A stretch of DNA of 64,000 bases from the NCBI RefSeq assembly GCF_023015905.1, contig NZ_JALKBD010000027.1, positions 1-64,000 on the forward strand. Direction: 5' to 3'. Shown piece after piece: positions 45,065 to 55,399 of this stretch; the stretch's first letter is position 1, and every line of letters starts with the position of its first letter. The notes beneath the pieces are model-generated. The model made no database searches and was not told the origin of the DNA. It worked only from the letters and a program-made list of their open reading frames with translations. This stretch comes from Arenibacter sp. F20364. GTDB lineage: Bacteria; Bacteroidota; Bacteroidia; Flavobacteriales; Flavobacteriaceae. The position numbers were made by a program, and so were the translations under genes.

Positions 45065-46282
45065 ATGCTTCCGGAAAATTCAAATATCTTAACGATCAAT
45101 GGTGGTTCATCCAGCATCAAGTTCGCTATGTATGAAATGGCCAAAACTCCGAAACTCATATTTTCTGGGTGTATTAACCGAATTGGGTTGGCGACTACGA
45201 CTTTCAATGTTTCCAATCTCGACCTTGATGAAAAGAAGGGATATGAAATATACTGTCCCGGTTTTTACGAGGCAGCCATCTTTTTGATCCTTTGGTTAAA
45301 AAGGCAAGCTGGTTTTGATAGGGTCAAATGTATCGGCCATCGCATCGTCCACGGAAAGGCACATTCTTGTGCGGAGGTAATAGATGCAACTTTGTTAAAG
45401 GAATTAAAGCTAATAAAGGACTATGACCCGGAACATCTTCCTGCCGAAATCGAAATCATCGAACTTTTCAGGCAGCGATGCCTTGGAATATTTCAAGTAG
45501 CCTGTTTCGATACTGCCTTTCATGCAACATTACCACGCATAGCAAAGATTCTGCCCATACCAAGGCGCTTTGACCAAGCCGGCGTTCAAAAATACGGTTT
45601 TCACGGTCTATCGTATGCCTACCTCGTGGAAGAACTGAAAAAAACAATAGGTGTGGAAGAAGCTAAAGGGCGTATCATTCTTGCCCACTTGGGAAACGGG
45701 GCCAGTTTAGTGGCTTTGAAAGAAGGGAGGAGTGTCGAAACCACTATGGGATTTACCCCTGCAGGTGGGTGTGTCATGGGCTCCCGAAGTGGGGATTTGG
45801 ATCCTGGGGTTGCTTGGTTTATGATGAAAAGCGAAGGTCTGAATACTAAACAGTTCAATCATTTGATCAATCATGAAGCTGGTCTCTTGGGGGTTTCGGA
45901 AACCAGTGCCGATATGCAGGACCTACTGCAAAAAGAAAGTTCAGACGAAAGGGCAGCTGAGGCGGTAGCCTTATTTTGTTATCAGATAAAAAAGTGGATC
46001 GGTTCATTTATGGCTGTATTAAGTGGACTTGATATATTGGTCTTCTCCGGCGGTATAGGTGAAAATGCCCCAATCATCCGTTCGAGAATCTGTAAAGGTT
46101 TGGGCTTTACAGGAATAGAATTGGATGAAGAGCAAAACGAACAAAATGGATTTCAAATCTCGAAGGCAGAGAGCAAAATAAAAGTATTGGTAATCCCTAC
46201 TAACGAAGAGTTGATGATTGCAAAATGCACGGCAGATCTATACAACGATTTTAAAAGTAAAGAAAGACAGCATAAAAATTAA
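45065..46282 (+). CDS. ackA: Acetate kinase
   Basis: A 405-residue ASKHA-fold kinase: phosphate-1 motif INGGSSSIKF near 11, GHRIVHGKAH near 92, FDTAFHATLP, KYGFHGLSY, the nucleotide loop HLGNGASLVAL and FSGGIGENAP near 330. It makes ATP from acetyl phosphate. Together with the phosphoketolase seven bases downstream it forms a two-step route from sugar phosphate to ATP plus acetate. This gene pair is a known bifid-shunt arrangement. Confidence 0.95.
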   Translation: MLPENSNILTINGGSSSIKFAMYEMAKTPKLIFSGCINRIGLATTTFNVSNLDLDEKKGYEIYCPGFYEAAIFLILWLKRQAGFDRVKCIGHRIVHGKAHSCAEVIDATLLKELKLIKDYDPEHLPAEIEIIELFRQRCLGIFQVACFDTAFHATLPRIAKILPIPRRFDQAGVQKYGFHGLSYAYLVEELKKTIGVEEAKGRIILAHLGNGASLVALKEGRSVETTMGFTPAGGCVMGSRSGDLDPGVAWFMMKSEGLNTKQFNHLINHEAGLLGVSETSADMQDLLQKESSDERAAEAVALFCYQIKKWIGSFMAVLSGLDILVFSGGIGENAPIIRSRICKGLGFTGIELDEEQNEQNGFQISKAESKIKVLVIPTNEELMIAKCTADLYNDFKSKERQHKN

Positions 46283-46288
46283 TAAGAC

Positions 46289-48673
46289 ATGGAAAATCAA
46301 AATAGTGAATTAGGGTCAGTTCAAATAGCGCAGGAACTTTTGGATAAAATGGATGCGTACTGGCGGGCGGCGAATTATCTTTCCGTAGGCCAGATCTATT
46401 TAAGGGATAACCCCTTAATGCGACAACCCCTGAAGACGGAACATATTAAACCCATGTTATTGGGTCATTGGGGCACTACCCCGGGCCAAAATTTCATATA
46501 TGTTCATCTAAACCGTATCATCAAAAAATATGACCTGAACATGATTTATGTGTCGGGTCCTGGACATGGAGGACCCGCCATCGTCGGAAGCACTTATCTT
46601 GAGGGAACCTATAGTGAGGTATATCCTGATATTAGCCAAGACGAAGAGGGATTGAGAAAACTGTTTACCCAATTTTCTTTTCCTGGCGGTATTCCCAGCC
46701 ATGTATCCCCAGAATGCCCAGGATCAATTCATGAGGGGGGCGAGTTGGGCTATTCGCTCAGCCATGCTTTCGGGGCGGCCTTTGATAATCCAGATCTGAT
46801 CGTGTCCTGTATAGTGGGCGACGGGGAAGCGGAAACAGGTCCTTTGGCTACCGCTTGGCACTCCAACAAATTTCTAAATCCTGTAACGGACGGTGTGGTA
46901 CTTCCTATTCTGCACCTCAATGGGTATAAGATTGCCAACCCAACAATTCTTGCCCGGATCGGGGATACAGAGCTGGAACAGCTTTTTTTAGGGTACGGCT
47001 GGAAGCCTTATTTCATCGAGGGCGATGAACCTATGACAATGCATCGGAAAATGGGGGCATTGTTGGATAAAGTAATCGAGGAAATAAAAACGATTAAGGA
47101 GAATGCGGCGCAAAATGACAATTGGGAACGTCCCCATTGGCCAATGATTATTTTAAAATCCCCCAAAGGATGGACGGGCCCCAAGTTTGTGGATGGTTTG
47201 CCCGTGGAAAACCATTTTCGATCACATCAGGTGCCGTTGGCTGATGCTGCCAGTAATCAGGAACACCTTAAGCAACTTGAGACATGGTTCAAAAGCTACA
47301 GACCTGAAGAACTTTTTGATGAACAAGGGCATCTTTTGGCCGATCTGGTGGATTTGGCCCCTAAAGGTGAGCGGCGAATGGGTTCCAACCCGCATGCCAA
47401 TGGAGGCATCTTACTGAAAGATCTTCGCATGCCCGATTTTAGGGGGTATGGCTTAAATGTATCGGTACGTGGAGAGATGGGAAACGGCGATACTCGCGTT
47501 CTTGGAGAATTCGCAAGGGATATTATCAAGTTGAACGAAAAACAACGAAACTTTAGGATTTTTGGCCCTGATGAAACACTTTCAAACCGTTTGAATTCAG
47601 TTTTCGAGGCCACTAGTAGACAATGGGAAGCCGAGATCATGAAAACCGATGAACTTCTTAAAAAAGACGGACGTGTAGTGGAAATGCTGAGCGAACACCA
47701 ATGCGAGGGTTGGTTGGAAGGGTATCTCTTGACTGGACGACACGGTCTGTTTAATTGCTACGAGGCATTTATCCATATTATAGATTCCATGTTCAACCAA
47801 CATGCCAAATGGCTAAAAGTAACCTCAGAGTTACCTTGGCGCAGAAAAATTGCTTCCCTGAACATTCTTTTGGCCTCCCATGTATGGCGGCAAGACCATA
47901 ACGGGTTTACCCATCAGGATCCAGGCTTTATTGATCATGTCGTAAATAAAAAAGCCGAAATAGTCCGGGTATATCTGCCACCGGATGCCAATTGTCTTTT
48001 ATCCGTAATGGACCATTGTTTCCGCAGCAAACATTATGTAAATGTCGTGATAGCCGGTAAACATCCCGCACCCCAATGGCTTCCCATGGAAGAAGCGGTC
48101 ATACATTGTGCCAAGGGCATCGGTATTTGGACCTGGGCGAGCACTGATAGAGATGCGGAACCCGATGTAGTTATGGCCTGCGCAGGGGATGTGCCAACTC
48201 TTGAAACGTTGGCAGCAGTGTCCATATTACGTGAAAAATTACCTTATCTGAAAATACGTGTTGTAAATGTGGTGGATCTAATGAAGCTACAAACCGATAC
48301 GGCGCATCCTCATGGATTAAAGGATGCCGATTTTGATATGTTGTTCACTAAAAACAAGCCTGTCATATTCGCTTTTCACGGCTATCCTTGGCTTGTACAC
48401 AGGCTAACCTATAATCGAACTAACCATGCCAATATTCACGTAAGGGGGTATAAGGAAGAAGGAACTATCACGACCGCTTTTGATATGACGGTTCTAAATG
48501 ATATGGATCGTTTTCATTTAGTACAGGATGTCTTGGACAGGTTGCCGAACCTAGGAGATGAAGTGGCCTATCTAAAACAGGAAATGCAGGACAAGCTGAT
48601 CGAGCACAACTATTTCATACGGAAAAACGGTTTGGATATGCCCGAGATCAGAAACTGGAAATGGAAAAACTAA
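46289..48673 (+). CDS. xfp: Xylulose-5-phosphate/fructose-6-phosphate phosphoketolase
   Basis: A 794-residue thiamine-diphosphate enzyme of usual length. [21 protein letters not shown] near 89 and the ThDP/Mg motif GDGEAETG near 177 with [17 protein letters not shown] before it are diagnostic. It splits fructose-6-phosphate or xylulose-5-phosphate with phosphate to acetyl phosphate plus erythrose-4-phosphate or glyceraldehyde-3-phosphate, irreversibly and without redox change. It bypasses upper glycolysis and GAPDH. Coupled to acetate kinase upstream. Confidence 0.95.
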   Translation: MENQNSELGSVQIAQELLDKMDAYWRAANYLSVGQIYLRDNPLMRQPLKTEHIKPMLLGHWGTTPGQNFIYVHLNRIIKKYDLNMIYVSGPGHGGPAIVGSTYLEGTYSEVYPDISQDEEGLRKLFTQFSFPGGIPSHVSPECPGSIHEGGELGYSLSHAFGAAFDNPDLIVSCIVGDGEAETGPLATAWHSNKFLNPVTDGVVLPILHLNGYKIANPTILARIGDTELEQLFLGYGWKPYFIEGDEPMTMHRKMGALLDKVIEEIKTIKENAAQNDNWERPHWPMIILKSPKGWTGPKFVDGLPVENHFRSHQVPLADAASNQEHLKQLETWFKSYRPEELFDEQGHLLADLVDLAPKGERRMGSNPHANGGILLKDLRMPDFRGYGLNVSVRGEMGNGDTRVLGEFARDIIKLNEKQRNFRIFGPDETLSNRLNSVFEATSRQWEAEIMKTDELLKKDGRVVEMLSEHQCEGWLEGYLLTGRHGLFNCYEAFIHIIDSMFNQHAKWLKVTSELPWRRKIASLNILLASHVWRQDHNGFTHQDPGFIDHVVNKKAEIVRVYLPPDANCLLSVMDHCFRSKHYVNVVIAGKHPAPQWLPMEEAVIHCAKGIGIWTWASTDRDAEPDVVMACAGDVPTLETLAAVSILREKLPYLKIRVVNVVDLMKLQTDTAHPHGLKDADFDMLFTKNKPVIFAFHGYPWLVHRLTYNRTNHANIHVRGYKEEGTITTAFDMTVLNDMDRFHLVQDVLDRLPNLGDEVAYLKQEMQDKLIEHNYFIRKNGLDMPEIRNWKWKN

Positions 48674-48737
48674 ATGGGCTCTTTATAAGGACTATTAGAA
48701 CTCCAAGAATTAGTACAATAAATTTTAATAAAACAAA

Positions 48738-49733
48738 ATGAAAACAACGGTATTCAGCACCCACAAATTTGAAGAGCCCCATTTGGTAGCTGCAAACAAA
48801 GGCAAGCACGAGCTTAACCTACTTGATGTACGGCTGACCGAAATCACTGTTTCCTTGGCTCAGGGAGCAGATGCAGTGAGCCTATTTACGAGTGACGATG
48901 CTTCGGCCGAAGTACTTGATAAACTTAGTGCCTTTGGAATAAAATACATTGCCCTGCGAACCGCTGGATACAACAATGTAAATACTAAAAAGGCCGCTGA
49001 ATTGGGTATCAAAGTTTCACGCGTTCCATCCTACTCCCCTTATGCCATTGCTGAACATACCGTCGCCCTGATATTGGCCTTGAACAGAAAACTGATCAGG
49101 TCACACAATAGGGTGAGGGATATGAATTTCTCCTTGAACGGATTGACGGGTTTTGACCTGAATGGAAAGACGGTCGGGGTAATGGGCACCGGGAAAATCG
49201 GGGCTATCCTTGTTAAAATACTCCATGGTTTTGGCTGTAAAATAATGACCTTTGATACCTCCGAAGATGAATCGCTCGTTGAAAAATATGGGGTTTGCTA
49301 TACTGATTGTAAAACGCTATGCAGTGAATCTGATATCATTAGCTTACATGTCCCTTTAACTCCTTCCACCAAACATTTGATCAATGACAAGCATATTTCT
49401 CTTATGAAACCAGGAGTAATGCTTATCAATACGAGTAGAGGTGGTTTGGTGGATACCAAAGCGGTTATTCAAGGATTAAAATCGGGAAAAGTTGGTTATT
49501 TTGGGATGGATGTCTATGAAGAAGAGGAAGGACTCTTCTTTGAAGATCATTCGGATGAAATACTTCAGGATGATGTGATTGCGCGTTTAATGACTTTCAA
49601 CAATGTTCTGATAACGAGCCACCAGGCCTTCTTGACCGATACTGCACTGACAAACATTGCGGACACCACAATTTATAATCTGGATTGCTTTGAAAAACAA
49701 ATCGATTCGGGAAACGAAGTTGCTAATAACTAA
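48738..49733 (+). CDS. ldhA: D-isomer 2-hydroxyacid dehydrogenase, D-lactate dehydrogenase-like
   Basis: A 331-residue NAD-dependent dehydrogenase with GVMGTGKIGAI near 148-158 for NAD binding, the substrate Arg/Glu/His set in NTSRGGLVD and SHQAFLT, and the YEEEEGLFFEDHS stretch found in bacterial LdhA. It probably reduces pyruvate to D-lactate and so reoxidises NADH during fermentation. The start ATG follows an A-rich leader 64 bases after the phosphoketolase gene. Confidence 0.9.
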   Translation: MKTTVFSTHKFEEPHLVAANKGKHELNLLDVRLTEITVSLAQGADAVSLFTSDDASAEVLDKLSAFGIKYIALRTAGYNNVNTKKAAELGIKVSRVPSYSPYAIAEHTVALILALNRKLIRSHNRVRDMNFSLNGLTGFDLNGKTVGVMGTGKIGAILVKILHGFGCKIMTFDTSEDESLVEKYGVCYTDCKTLCSESDIISLHVPLTPSTKHLINDKHISLMKPGVMLINTSRGGLVDTKAVIQGLKSGKVGYFGMDVYEEEEGLFFEDHSDEILQDDVIARLMTFNNVLITSHQAFLTDTALTNIADTTIYNLDCFEKQIDSGNEVANN

Positions 49734-49788
49734 AAACGACAAGTTTCTTTTAATCGTTTAAATATATGAATCTTAAAAAACAATCACT

Positions 49789-50619
49789 ATGAAAAATATA
49801 CTAGTACCTACCGATTTTTCCGAAAACTGTACCAAAGCAGCTAATTTGGGAATTGAAATGGCCAAGCTGTATGAAGCGGAAATCCATTTCTTTCACTTGA
49901 TACATACCCCCGTAGACTGGGTAAAACTTGACAAGCTAAAAGAAAAAAGATACCCTGATACCTTGAGGGAAATCGGGTCGGCCAAATCCGCCTTACGGGA
50001 ATTGGAAAAAAAGGCTGAAAAGGAAGGCTTAAAATGCCAGACATTCTTGGAATACCAAATAGAAACAACCAATATTTTACGACATTCCGGTCATTTTCAT
50101 CATGATTTTATCATAACGGGAAGCAGTGGTACCAAAGGGACCGTAAGGGAATTATTGGGTAGCAATGTGGAAAAAATCATTAGAAAATCAGATGTACCCG
50201 TAATCGTGGTGAAAGGAGATGACGTTGCATTCCCTTTTAAAAATATAGTATTTGTTTCTGATTTTATGGAGGATGTAAGTGGTGCTTTCGAGCATGTAAT
50301 TTCAATTGCGAAAAAATGCAATGCCCATATTCGTTTGTTGCGAATCAATACCCAAACTGATACCAATAGTATATCAGCAGGTCTGGATCCGATCAAGAGG
50401 TTTTTGGAGAAGTTTCCCGATTTGAAAAACTATTCCATGTACGTCAATAACGAACCGACTGTGGAAACTGGCATAAACACGTTCGTTAAACACGAACCAA
50501 CGGATTTGATTGCTATGTCCACCCACGGGAGTACGGGATTTTTGAGTTTGTTTTCCAAAAGTATCGCTGAAGGTATAGCCAACCATTCCGCACTTCCAGT
50601 AATGACGATTAAAATTTAA
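49789..50619 (+). CDS. Universal stress protein, tandem domain
   Basis: A 276-residue protein with two USP domains (about 1-140 and 145-276). The first keeps DFSENC and GSSGTKGTVRELLGSNV; the second keeps STHGSTGFLSLFSKSIAEG. The N-terminal domain has the canonical G-2x-G-9x-G/N pattern for ATP binding, less clearly in the second. It is the second USP of this run. A role in energy-stress sensing is inferred from family and context. Confidence 0.9.
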   Translation: MKNILVPTDFSENCTKAANLGIEMAKLYEAEIHFFHLIHTPVDWVKLDKLKEKRYPDTLREIGSAKSALRELEKKAEKEGLKCQTFLEYQIETTNILRHSGHFHHDFIITGSSGTKGTVRELLGSNVEKIIRKSDVPVIVVKGDDVAFPFKNIVFVSDFMEDVSGAFEHVISIAKKCNAHIRLLRINTQTDTNSISAGLDPIKRFLEKFPDLKNYSMYVNNEPTVETGINTFVKHEPTDLIAMSTHGSTGFLSLFSKSIAEGIANHSALPVMTIKI

Positions 50620-50635
50620 AAAAAAGTATAATTCG

Positions 50636-51190
50636 ATGTCGGATAGCTTAAATCAAATACAAGAAAAGCCCTTTTACAAATTATTGTTGGGAAGAACGGT
50701 CTTGCCACTCGTCACCATTGTGGGAATTGGCATCTTCTATGTTGTTTTAATGTCAACAATCGATCATAGTACTTTGCCATTCCACATTATCATAATAACG
50801 GCCGCATTGGGTAAGACCATTGTGATTACGATGACTACCTTGAAAAGACTGTCAAAATTGATAAAGATCTGTCATTCATTGGAGAGATTGCTTTGGGTTT
50901 TTGGATTGATAATCGTCATAAGTATTTTCTCCTTTGCAACCGATTATGCCTGTCTTTTCCAATTCAGTCCTACCACATTTGAAGGTGTTCCCGATTATTC
51001 AAACTCGTACTTGTATAATTTGTACCACTTTTTTTACTTCAGTGTGATTACCTTTTCAACAGTAGGCTACGGCGATATTATTCCAACTTCTGACGTAGCC
51101 AGATTCGTTGTTATGTTAGAAATATTTTTAAGTTTTTTCTTGATAGTATTTGCTTTGGCCAATATTAAAAAAATACACATCAATGGATAA
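50636..51190 (+). CDS. Two-TM potassium channel-like protein
   Basis: A 184-residue protein with the selectivity filter TVGYGD near 141-146 and the pore helix YHFFYFSVITFS before it. Four hydrophobic stretches are visible, two before the pore region and one after it. It has no ligand-binding domain. It would let K+ flow and help set membrane potential when respiration stops. The last eight bases overlap the following nuclease gene, indicating coupled translation. Confidence 0.85.
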   Translation: MSDSLNQIQEKPFYKLLLGRTVLPLVTIVGIGIFYVVLMSTIDHSTLPFHIIIITAALGKTIVITMTTLKRLSKLIKICHSLERLLWVFGLIIVISIFSFATDYACLFQFSPTTFEGVPDYSNSYLYNLYHFFYFSVITFSTVGYGDIIPTSDVARFVVMLEIFLSFFLIVFALANIKKIHING

Positions 51191-52022
51191 GATAAATATT
51201 ATAAAAGCAAACGGGGACAAAGCACCTTTTGAAATAGAAAAGGTAAGAATTTCATTAGAACGGGCTGGAACCGATAAATTGTTGGTGGAAGAGATAGTTC
51301 AAGATATTGTAAAGGAAGTTTACGATGGAATGACTACCAAAAAGATATATCAAATGGCGTTCAGGATGCTCAAAGGCAAGGCTAGGGTAAATGCCTCTCG
51401 ATATAAGCTTAAAAAGGCACTTATGGAACTCGGCCCTTCAGGTTATCCATTTGAAAAACTGGTAGGTAAACTATTGGCACACGAAGGTTTTGACACAAAA
51501 GTCGGGGTAATTGTTCAGGGCAATTGTGTACAGCACGAAGTGGATGTGATAGCCCTAAAAGACAATAGACATTTTATGATCGAATGCAAATATCATAGTG
51601 ATCAGGGCAGGTACTGCAATGTAAAGATTCCACTCTACATCCAATCCAGATTTTTGGATGTAGAAAAACAATGGGAGAAACAGCAGGGCCATGAAACCAA
51701 ATTCCATCAAGGTGGTGTATATACTAACACCCGCTTCACGACAGATGCAATACAATATGGAACCTGTGTTGGGTTGTTGCTCACAAGTTGGGATTATCCA
51801 AAGGGGGACGGTCTAAAAGAACGGATAGACAGATCCGGCCTACATCCCTTAACCTCTTTAACAACATTGACAAAGATCGAGAAGTCCAAATTATTGGATA
51901 AAGGCATTGTGCTCTGCAAGGAAATTAACAAAAGCCCTTCACTATTGGAACAAATAGGTATATCCAAACGGCGACAAAAAGACATTCTTGAAGATTCGGA
52001 AAAATTATGTACCACGCATTAA
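51183..52022 (+). CDS. ATP-cone domain plus PD-(D/E)xK nuclease
   Basis: A 279-residue fusion. Residues 1-85 are an ATP cone (INIIKANGDKAPFEIEKV), the allosteric nucleotide sensor known from ribonucleotide reductase and NrdR. Residues ~88-200 form an Mrr/RecB-like nuclease with the active-site pattern D121-V-I...E134-C-K136 and a Gln-rich helix. The rest is a Cys/Ser-rich C-terminal region with a GIPER-like helix-hairpin (LEQIGISKRRQKDIL). It presumably cuts DNA or RNA under control of ATP or dATP level. The start ATG at 51183 overlaps the channel gene; 51150 is an alternative that would extend the N terminus. Confidence 0.85.
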   Translation: MDKINIIKANGDKAPFEIEKVRISLERAGTDKLLVEEIVQDIVKEVYDGMTTKKIYQMAFRMLKGKARVNASRYKLKKALMELGPSGYPFEKLVGKLLAHEGFDTKVGVIVQGNCVQHEVDVIALKDNRHFMIECKYHSDQGRYCNVKIPLYIQSRFLDVEKQWEKQQGHETKFHQGGVYTNTRFTTDAIQYGTCVGLLLTSWDYPKGDGLKERIDRSGLHPLTSLTTLTKIEKSKLLDKGIVLCKEINKSPSLLEQIGISKRRQKDILEDSEKLCTTH

Positions 52023-52070
52023 AATGAAAAATAAGTAAATAAACATGTATTAATCTTAAATAGAATACAG

Positions 52071-52325
52071 ATGAAAACAGAAGCACTACAAAAACAGAAC
52101 AAAATAGACCTTGAGACATTTTACCAAGCATTGGAGGATGAACCAAGGTTACTTGAAGAGGCCTTTGAAACACTATTGGAGATGGTAAACTCCGAGCCTG
52201 AATCCGCAAAGAAACTGGCACTTCTTATCAAAAAGGACTTTCATGAACTGTACAAAGAAATAGCGGAATTATGCAAATCGGACGAAGACAAAGGGAACGC
52301 ACCTTCCTGTTGTGGGGGACTTTAA
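52071..52325 (+). CDS. Small helical protein with a Cys-rich tail
   Basis: An 84-residue, mostly helical and acidic protein ending in SCCGGL. The helical part (LETFYQALEDEPRLLEEAFETLLEM) could pair with another protein. The terminal Cys pair may bind metal or form disulfides. It lies between the ATP-cone nuclease and the beta-CASP nuclease on the same strand. The 153 bases after it hold no gene. I recognise no family. Confidence 0.6.
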   Translation: MKTEALQKQNKIDLETFYQALEDEPRLLEEAFETLLEMVNSEPESAKKLALLIKKDFHELYKEIAELCKSDEDKGNAPSCCGGL

Positions 52326-52478
52326 TATTTGGAATTGTGAAAGCACGAGCCTTGAAGTCCGTAAACAGGTGAATAAACAAGAGTAATGGTTAGAAGGTAA
52401 TAGTGATTCTGGATACTAGCAATAAAAGGATTTCAGAAGATACAGTAAAATTATTTGCAACACTTTTAAACTAAAAAA

Positions 52479-53855
52479 ATGAACAACAACAAAATAAACA
52501 TTCACTTTTTGGGCGCAGCAGGTACGGTAACCGGTTCAAAATATTTAGTGGATACAGGGGATAAAAAAGTCCTTATAGATTGCGGACTATTTCAAGGACT
52601 TAAGGATTTGCGGCTAAAAAATTGGGAATATCCGCCAGTGAAGGTTTCAGAAATTGATATGGTATTGCTTACCCATGGCCATATGGACCATACAGGTTAT
52701 TTGCCCAGGTTGGTAAAACTAGGATTCAAAGGTCCCATTTACGGTACCAACCCTACATTGGACATTGCCAAAATCATTTTGAACGATAGTGCAAAAATCC
52801 AGGAACAAGAAGCTGAACGTGCCAATAAGGAAGGCTATTCCAAACATAGTCCCGCAGAACCACTTTACGATTTAAAGGATGTTGAAAATACCATACCGCA
52901 TTTTAAAGCGATTCCCCAATCTCAATGGATTCCATTGTTTGAAGGTATCAAAGCTCGTTTTCAGTATAACGGACATATTTTGGGTGCAACATTCATCGAG
53001 TTGGACGTAAACGGAAAACGTTTTGTCTTTTCTGGAGATATTGGTAGAACCAATGATTTATTACTCTATCCGCCTTTAAAACCTAAAAAAGCTGATGTAC
53101 TTTTTATAGAATCGACCTATGGTGGAAGGTTTCATCCTGACGAAGTGGAAGCCATTCCGCAGATTGAAAAATTGGTCAATGACACCATCAATAGAGGCGG
53201 CAGCCTGTTTATCCCAAGTTTTTCGGTAGAACGTGCCCAGTTGATGATGCTCATTTTCTGGAGGTTACTAAAGGAAAACAAAATCCCTAAAGTCCCGATG
53301 ATAATGGACAGCCCTATGGGAGCCAATGTTCTGGAATTGTTCCATCGCACTAGGGATTGGCACAAACTAAAAGAAATTGAATGTGATGAGATGTGTTCAT
53401 ATTTCACCGTCGTGAGCAGCTATCGAGAAACTATGGAATTAAGAACCGACAACAAATCAAAAATTGTAATTGCAGGTAGCGGAATGCTCACAGGAGGCAG
53501 AATGCTGAACTATCTTGAAACACAAGCTCAAAATCCCAATAATACGCTGCTGTTTATAGGTTATCAAGCGGAAGGTACTCGGGGAAGAAAATTGTTGGAA
53601 GGCAACAGGGAATTGAAAGTATATGGAAAAACAGTTCCTTTTCATATGGAGGTAGCAGAAATAGAAGGTCTCTCGGCGCACGCAGACCATACAGAGCTTA
53701 TGGACTGGATGAATAAAATAAAGAATAAACCGGAGAGAATTTTCATTGTGCACGGGGAAAAAGAAGGTGCAGAAGCCCTTCAAAAGGGAATAAAAGAAAC
53801 CTATGATTGGGATTCTGAAATTCCTCAGCTTTATAGCATTGAAAAAATAGGATAG
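52479..53855 (+). CDS. Beta-CASP metallo-beta-lactamase-fold RNase
   Basis: A 458-residue nuclease of the CPSF/YSH1 type. The zinc motif is THGHMDHTG (64-72); FSGDIGR near 185 and the beta-CASP insertion with FIESTYGGRFHP follow, then SAHADHTEL near 398 and IFIVHGEKEGAE at the C terminus. Such enzymes act on RNA as endo- or 5' exonucleases and have no other known activity. In this run it could release nucleotides for the AMP phosphorylase encoded 30 bases downstream. Confidence 0.9.
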   Translation: MNNNKINIHFLGAAGTVTGSKYLVDTGDKKVLIDCGLFQGLKDLRLKNWEYPPVKVSEIDMVLLTHGHMDHTGYLPRLVKLGFKGPIYGTNPTLDIAKIILNDSAKIQEQEAERANKEGYSKHSPAEPLYDLKDVENTIPHFKAIPQSQWIPLFEGIKARFQYNGHILGATFIELDVNGKRFVFSGDIGRTNDLLLYPPLKPKKADVLFIESTYGGRFHPDEVEAIPQIEKLVNDTINRGGSLFIPSFSVERAQLMMLIFWRLLKENKIPKVPMIMDSPMGANVLELFHRTRDWHKLKEIECDEMCSYFTVVSSYRETMELRTDNKSKIVIAGSGMLTGGRMLNYLETQAQNPNNTLLFIGYQAEGTRGRKLLEGNRELKVYGKTVPFHMEVAEIEGLSAHADHTELMDWMNKIKNKPERIFIVHGEKEGAEALQKGIKETYDWDSEIPQLYSIEKIG

Positions 53856-53884
53856 TTATAAAAATCTCAAAAACAACAGATAAT

Positions 53885-55387
53885 ATGGAACAACGGTCAA
53901 ATATCCTAAAATACAAACACCTTGGTATTTACACACAGAACGAGCATGTGGTCTACATGCGAGAAGATTGTCACGTTTGTATTTCCGAAGGGTTTGAGGC
54001 ACTTACCAGAATTAGGGTTGCCAATACCACCGACTCTATAGTGGCTAGCCTTAACGTAATAAATTCGGACATTCTGTTGCCTCATGAAATTGGACTATCA
54101 GATGCGGCAGCAAAAAAATTAAAGGTATTCGGTAATGAAACGTTAAGAGTATCCCATTTAGAACCCATAGATTCATTAAGTCATGTAAGGGCCAAAATCT
54201 ACAATCAAAAACTGGATTATACGGCCTTTAATGAGATTATTACCGATATCGTTGAAGGAGATTATTCCAACATTCATCTCTCTGCCTTTATTACCGCCTG
54301 CGCAGGAAATAGATTGGATGTCACTGAAATCTCAGACCTGACCAAGGCTATGATCGCTTCTGGAAAGCAATTGGATTGGAACAGGAAAATCGTAGTCGAT
54401 AAACATTGTATCGGTGGCTTGCCCGGTAACCGCACAACTCCTATCGTTGTGGCCATTGTTGCGGCTTATGGACTTACAATGCCAAAAACATCATCGAGAG
54501 CGATTACTTCCCCGGCAGGAACAGCAGATACCATGGAGGTAATTACGAATGTTGCGCTCTCTTCGGAAGAAATTGAAGCTGTGGTAGAAAAAGAAGGTGG
54601 TTGTTTTGTGTGGGGAGGTACTGCACAATTAAGTCCGGCAGATGATATGCTTATCAAAATTGAAAAAGCCTTGGATATTGATAGTGAAGGGCAGTTGATT
54701 GCATCGGTACTTTCCAAGAAAGCGGCCGCTGGTTCTACCCATGTAGTTATTGATATTCCCGTGGGCGAGACAGCCAAAGTACGATCTTTGGCAACGGCAC
54801 AACAACTACAAGAACAATTGGAAAATGTTGGCAATACTGTAGGTTTAAAAGTAAAAGTAGTTATTACCGACGGCAGCCAGCCTGTTGGAAGGGGAATTGG
54901 ACCCAATTTGGAGGCCATCGATATCTTAAGTGTACTGCGCAATGAAGAAAGAGCACCAAAAGACCTCAAAGAAAGAGCCTTATTCTTGGCAGGGGAACTG
55001 CTCGAATTATCGGAAGAAGTTGAGAAAGATAAAGGCTACGAAAACGCGACGCAAATTTTGGAATCGGGAAAGGCCTATAAAAAATTCGAGGCCATTTGCA
55101 GGGCACAAGGAAGGTTTTCACGCCCCTTAAAGGCATCCTATTCGCATGAAATTCGGGCCGGAAAAACAGGGGAACTTCAACGAATAAATAACCGAAAGAT
55201 TTCTAAACTCGCAAAACTATCGGGAGCGCCGCAATCCAAATCTGCGGGTATTTTATTGAACGTTCATTTGAACGATAAAATAGAAAAAGGCCAATTGCTC
55301 TATACGCTCTTTGCAGAATCTGAAGGCGAGTTGAATTATGCCTTGGAATATTATGAGAATCACGATGATATTATAGCAATAGAATAA
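53885..55387 (+). CDS. deoA: AMP phosphorylase / thymidine phosphorylase family
   Basis: A 500-residue enzyme of the nucleoside phosphorylase II family. It carries an N-terminal ~85-residue extension typical of archaeal-type AMP phosphorylase, then KHCIGGLPGNRTTPIVV near 172 and SSRAITSPAGTADTME near 202, the family signature, and TDGSQPVGRGIGP. AMP phosphorylase converts AMP and phosphate to adenine and ribose-1,5-bisphosphate. Plain thymidine phosphorylase (about 440 residues) is less likely at this length. The symbol is a family name. It is 13 bases before a PRPP synthetase. Confidence 0.85.
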   Translation: MEQRSNILKYKHLGIYTQNEHVVYMREDCHVCISEGFEALTRIRVANTTDSIVASLNVINSDILLPHEIGLSDAAAKKLKVFGNETLRVSHLEPIDSLSHVRAKIYNQKLDYTAFNEIITDIVEGDYSNIHLSAFITACAGNRLDVTEISDLTKAMIASGKQLDWNRKIVVDKHCIGGLPGNRTTPIVVAIVAAYGLTMPKTSSRAITSPAGTADTMEVITNVALSSEEIEAVVEKEGGCFVWGGTAQLSPADDMLIKIEKALDIDSEGQLIASVLSKKAAAGSTHVVIDIPVGETAKVRSLATAQQLQEQLENVGNTVGLKVKVVITDGSQPVGRGIGPNLEAIDILSVLRNEERAPKDLKERALFLAGELLELSEEVEKDKGYENATQILESGKAYKKFEAICRAQGRFSRPLKASYSHEIRAGKTGELQRINNRKISKLAKLSGAPQSKSAGILLNVHLNDKIEKGQLLYTLFAESEGELNYALEYYENHDDIIAIE

Positions 55388-55399
55388 ATAAAAAGAAAA

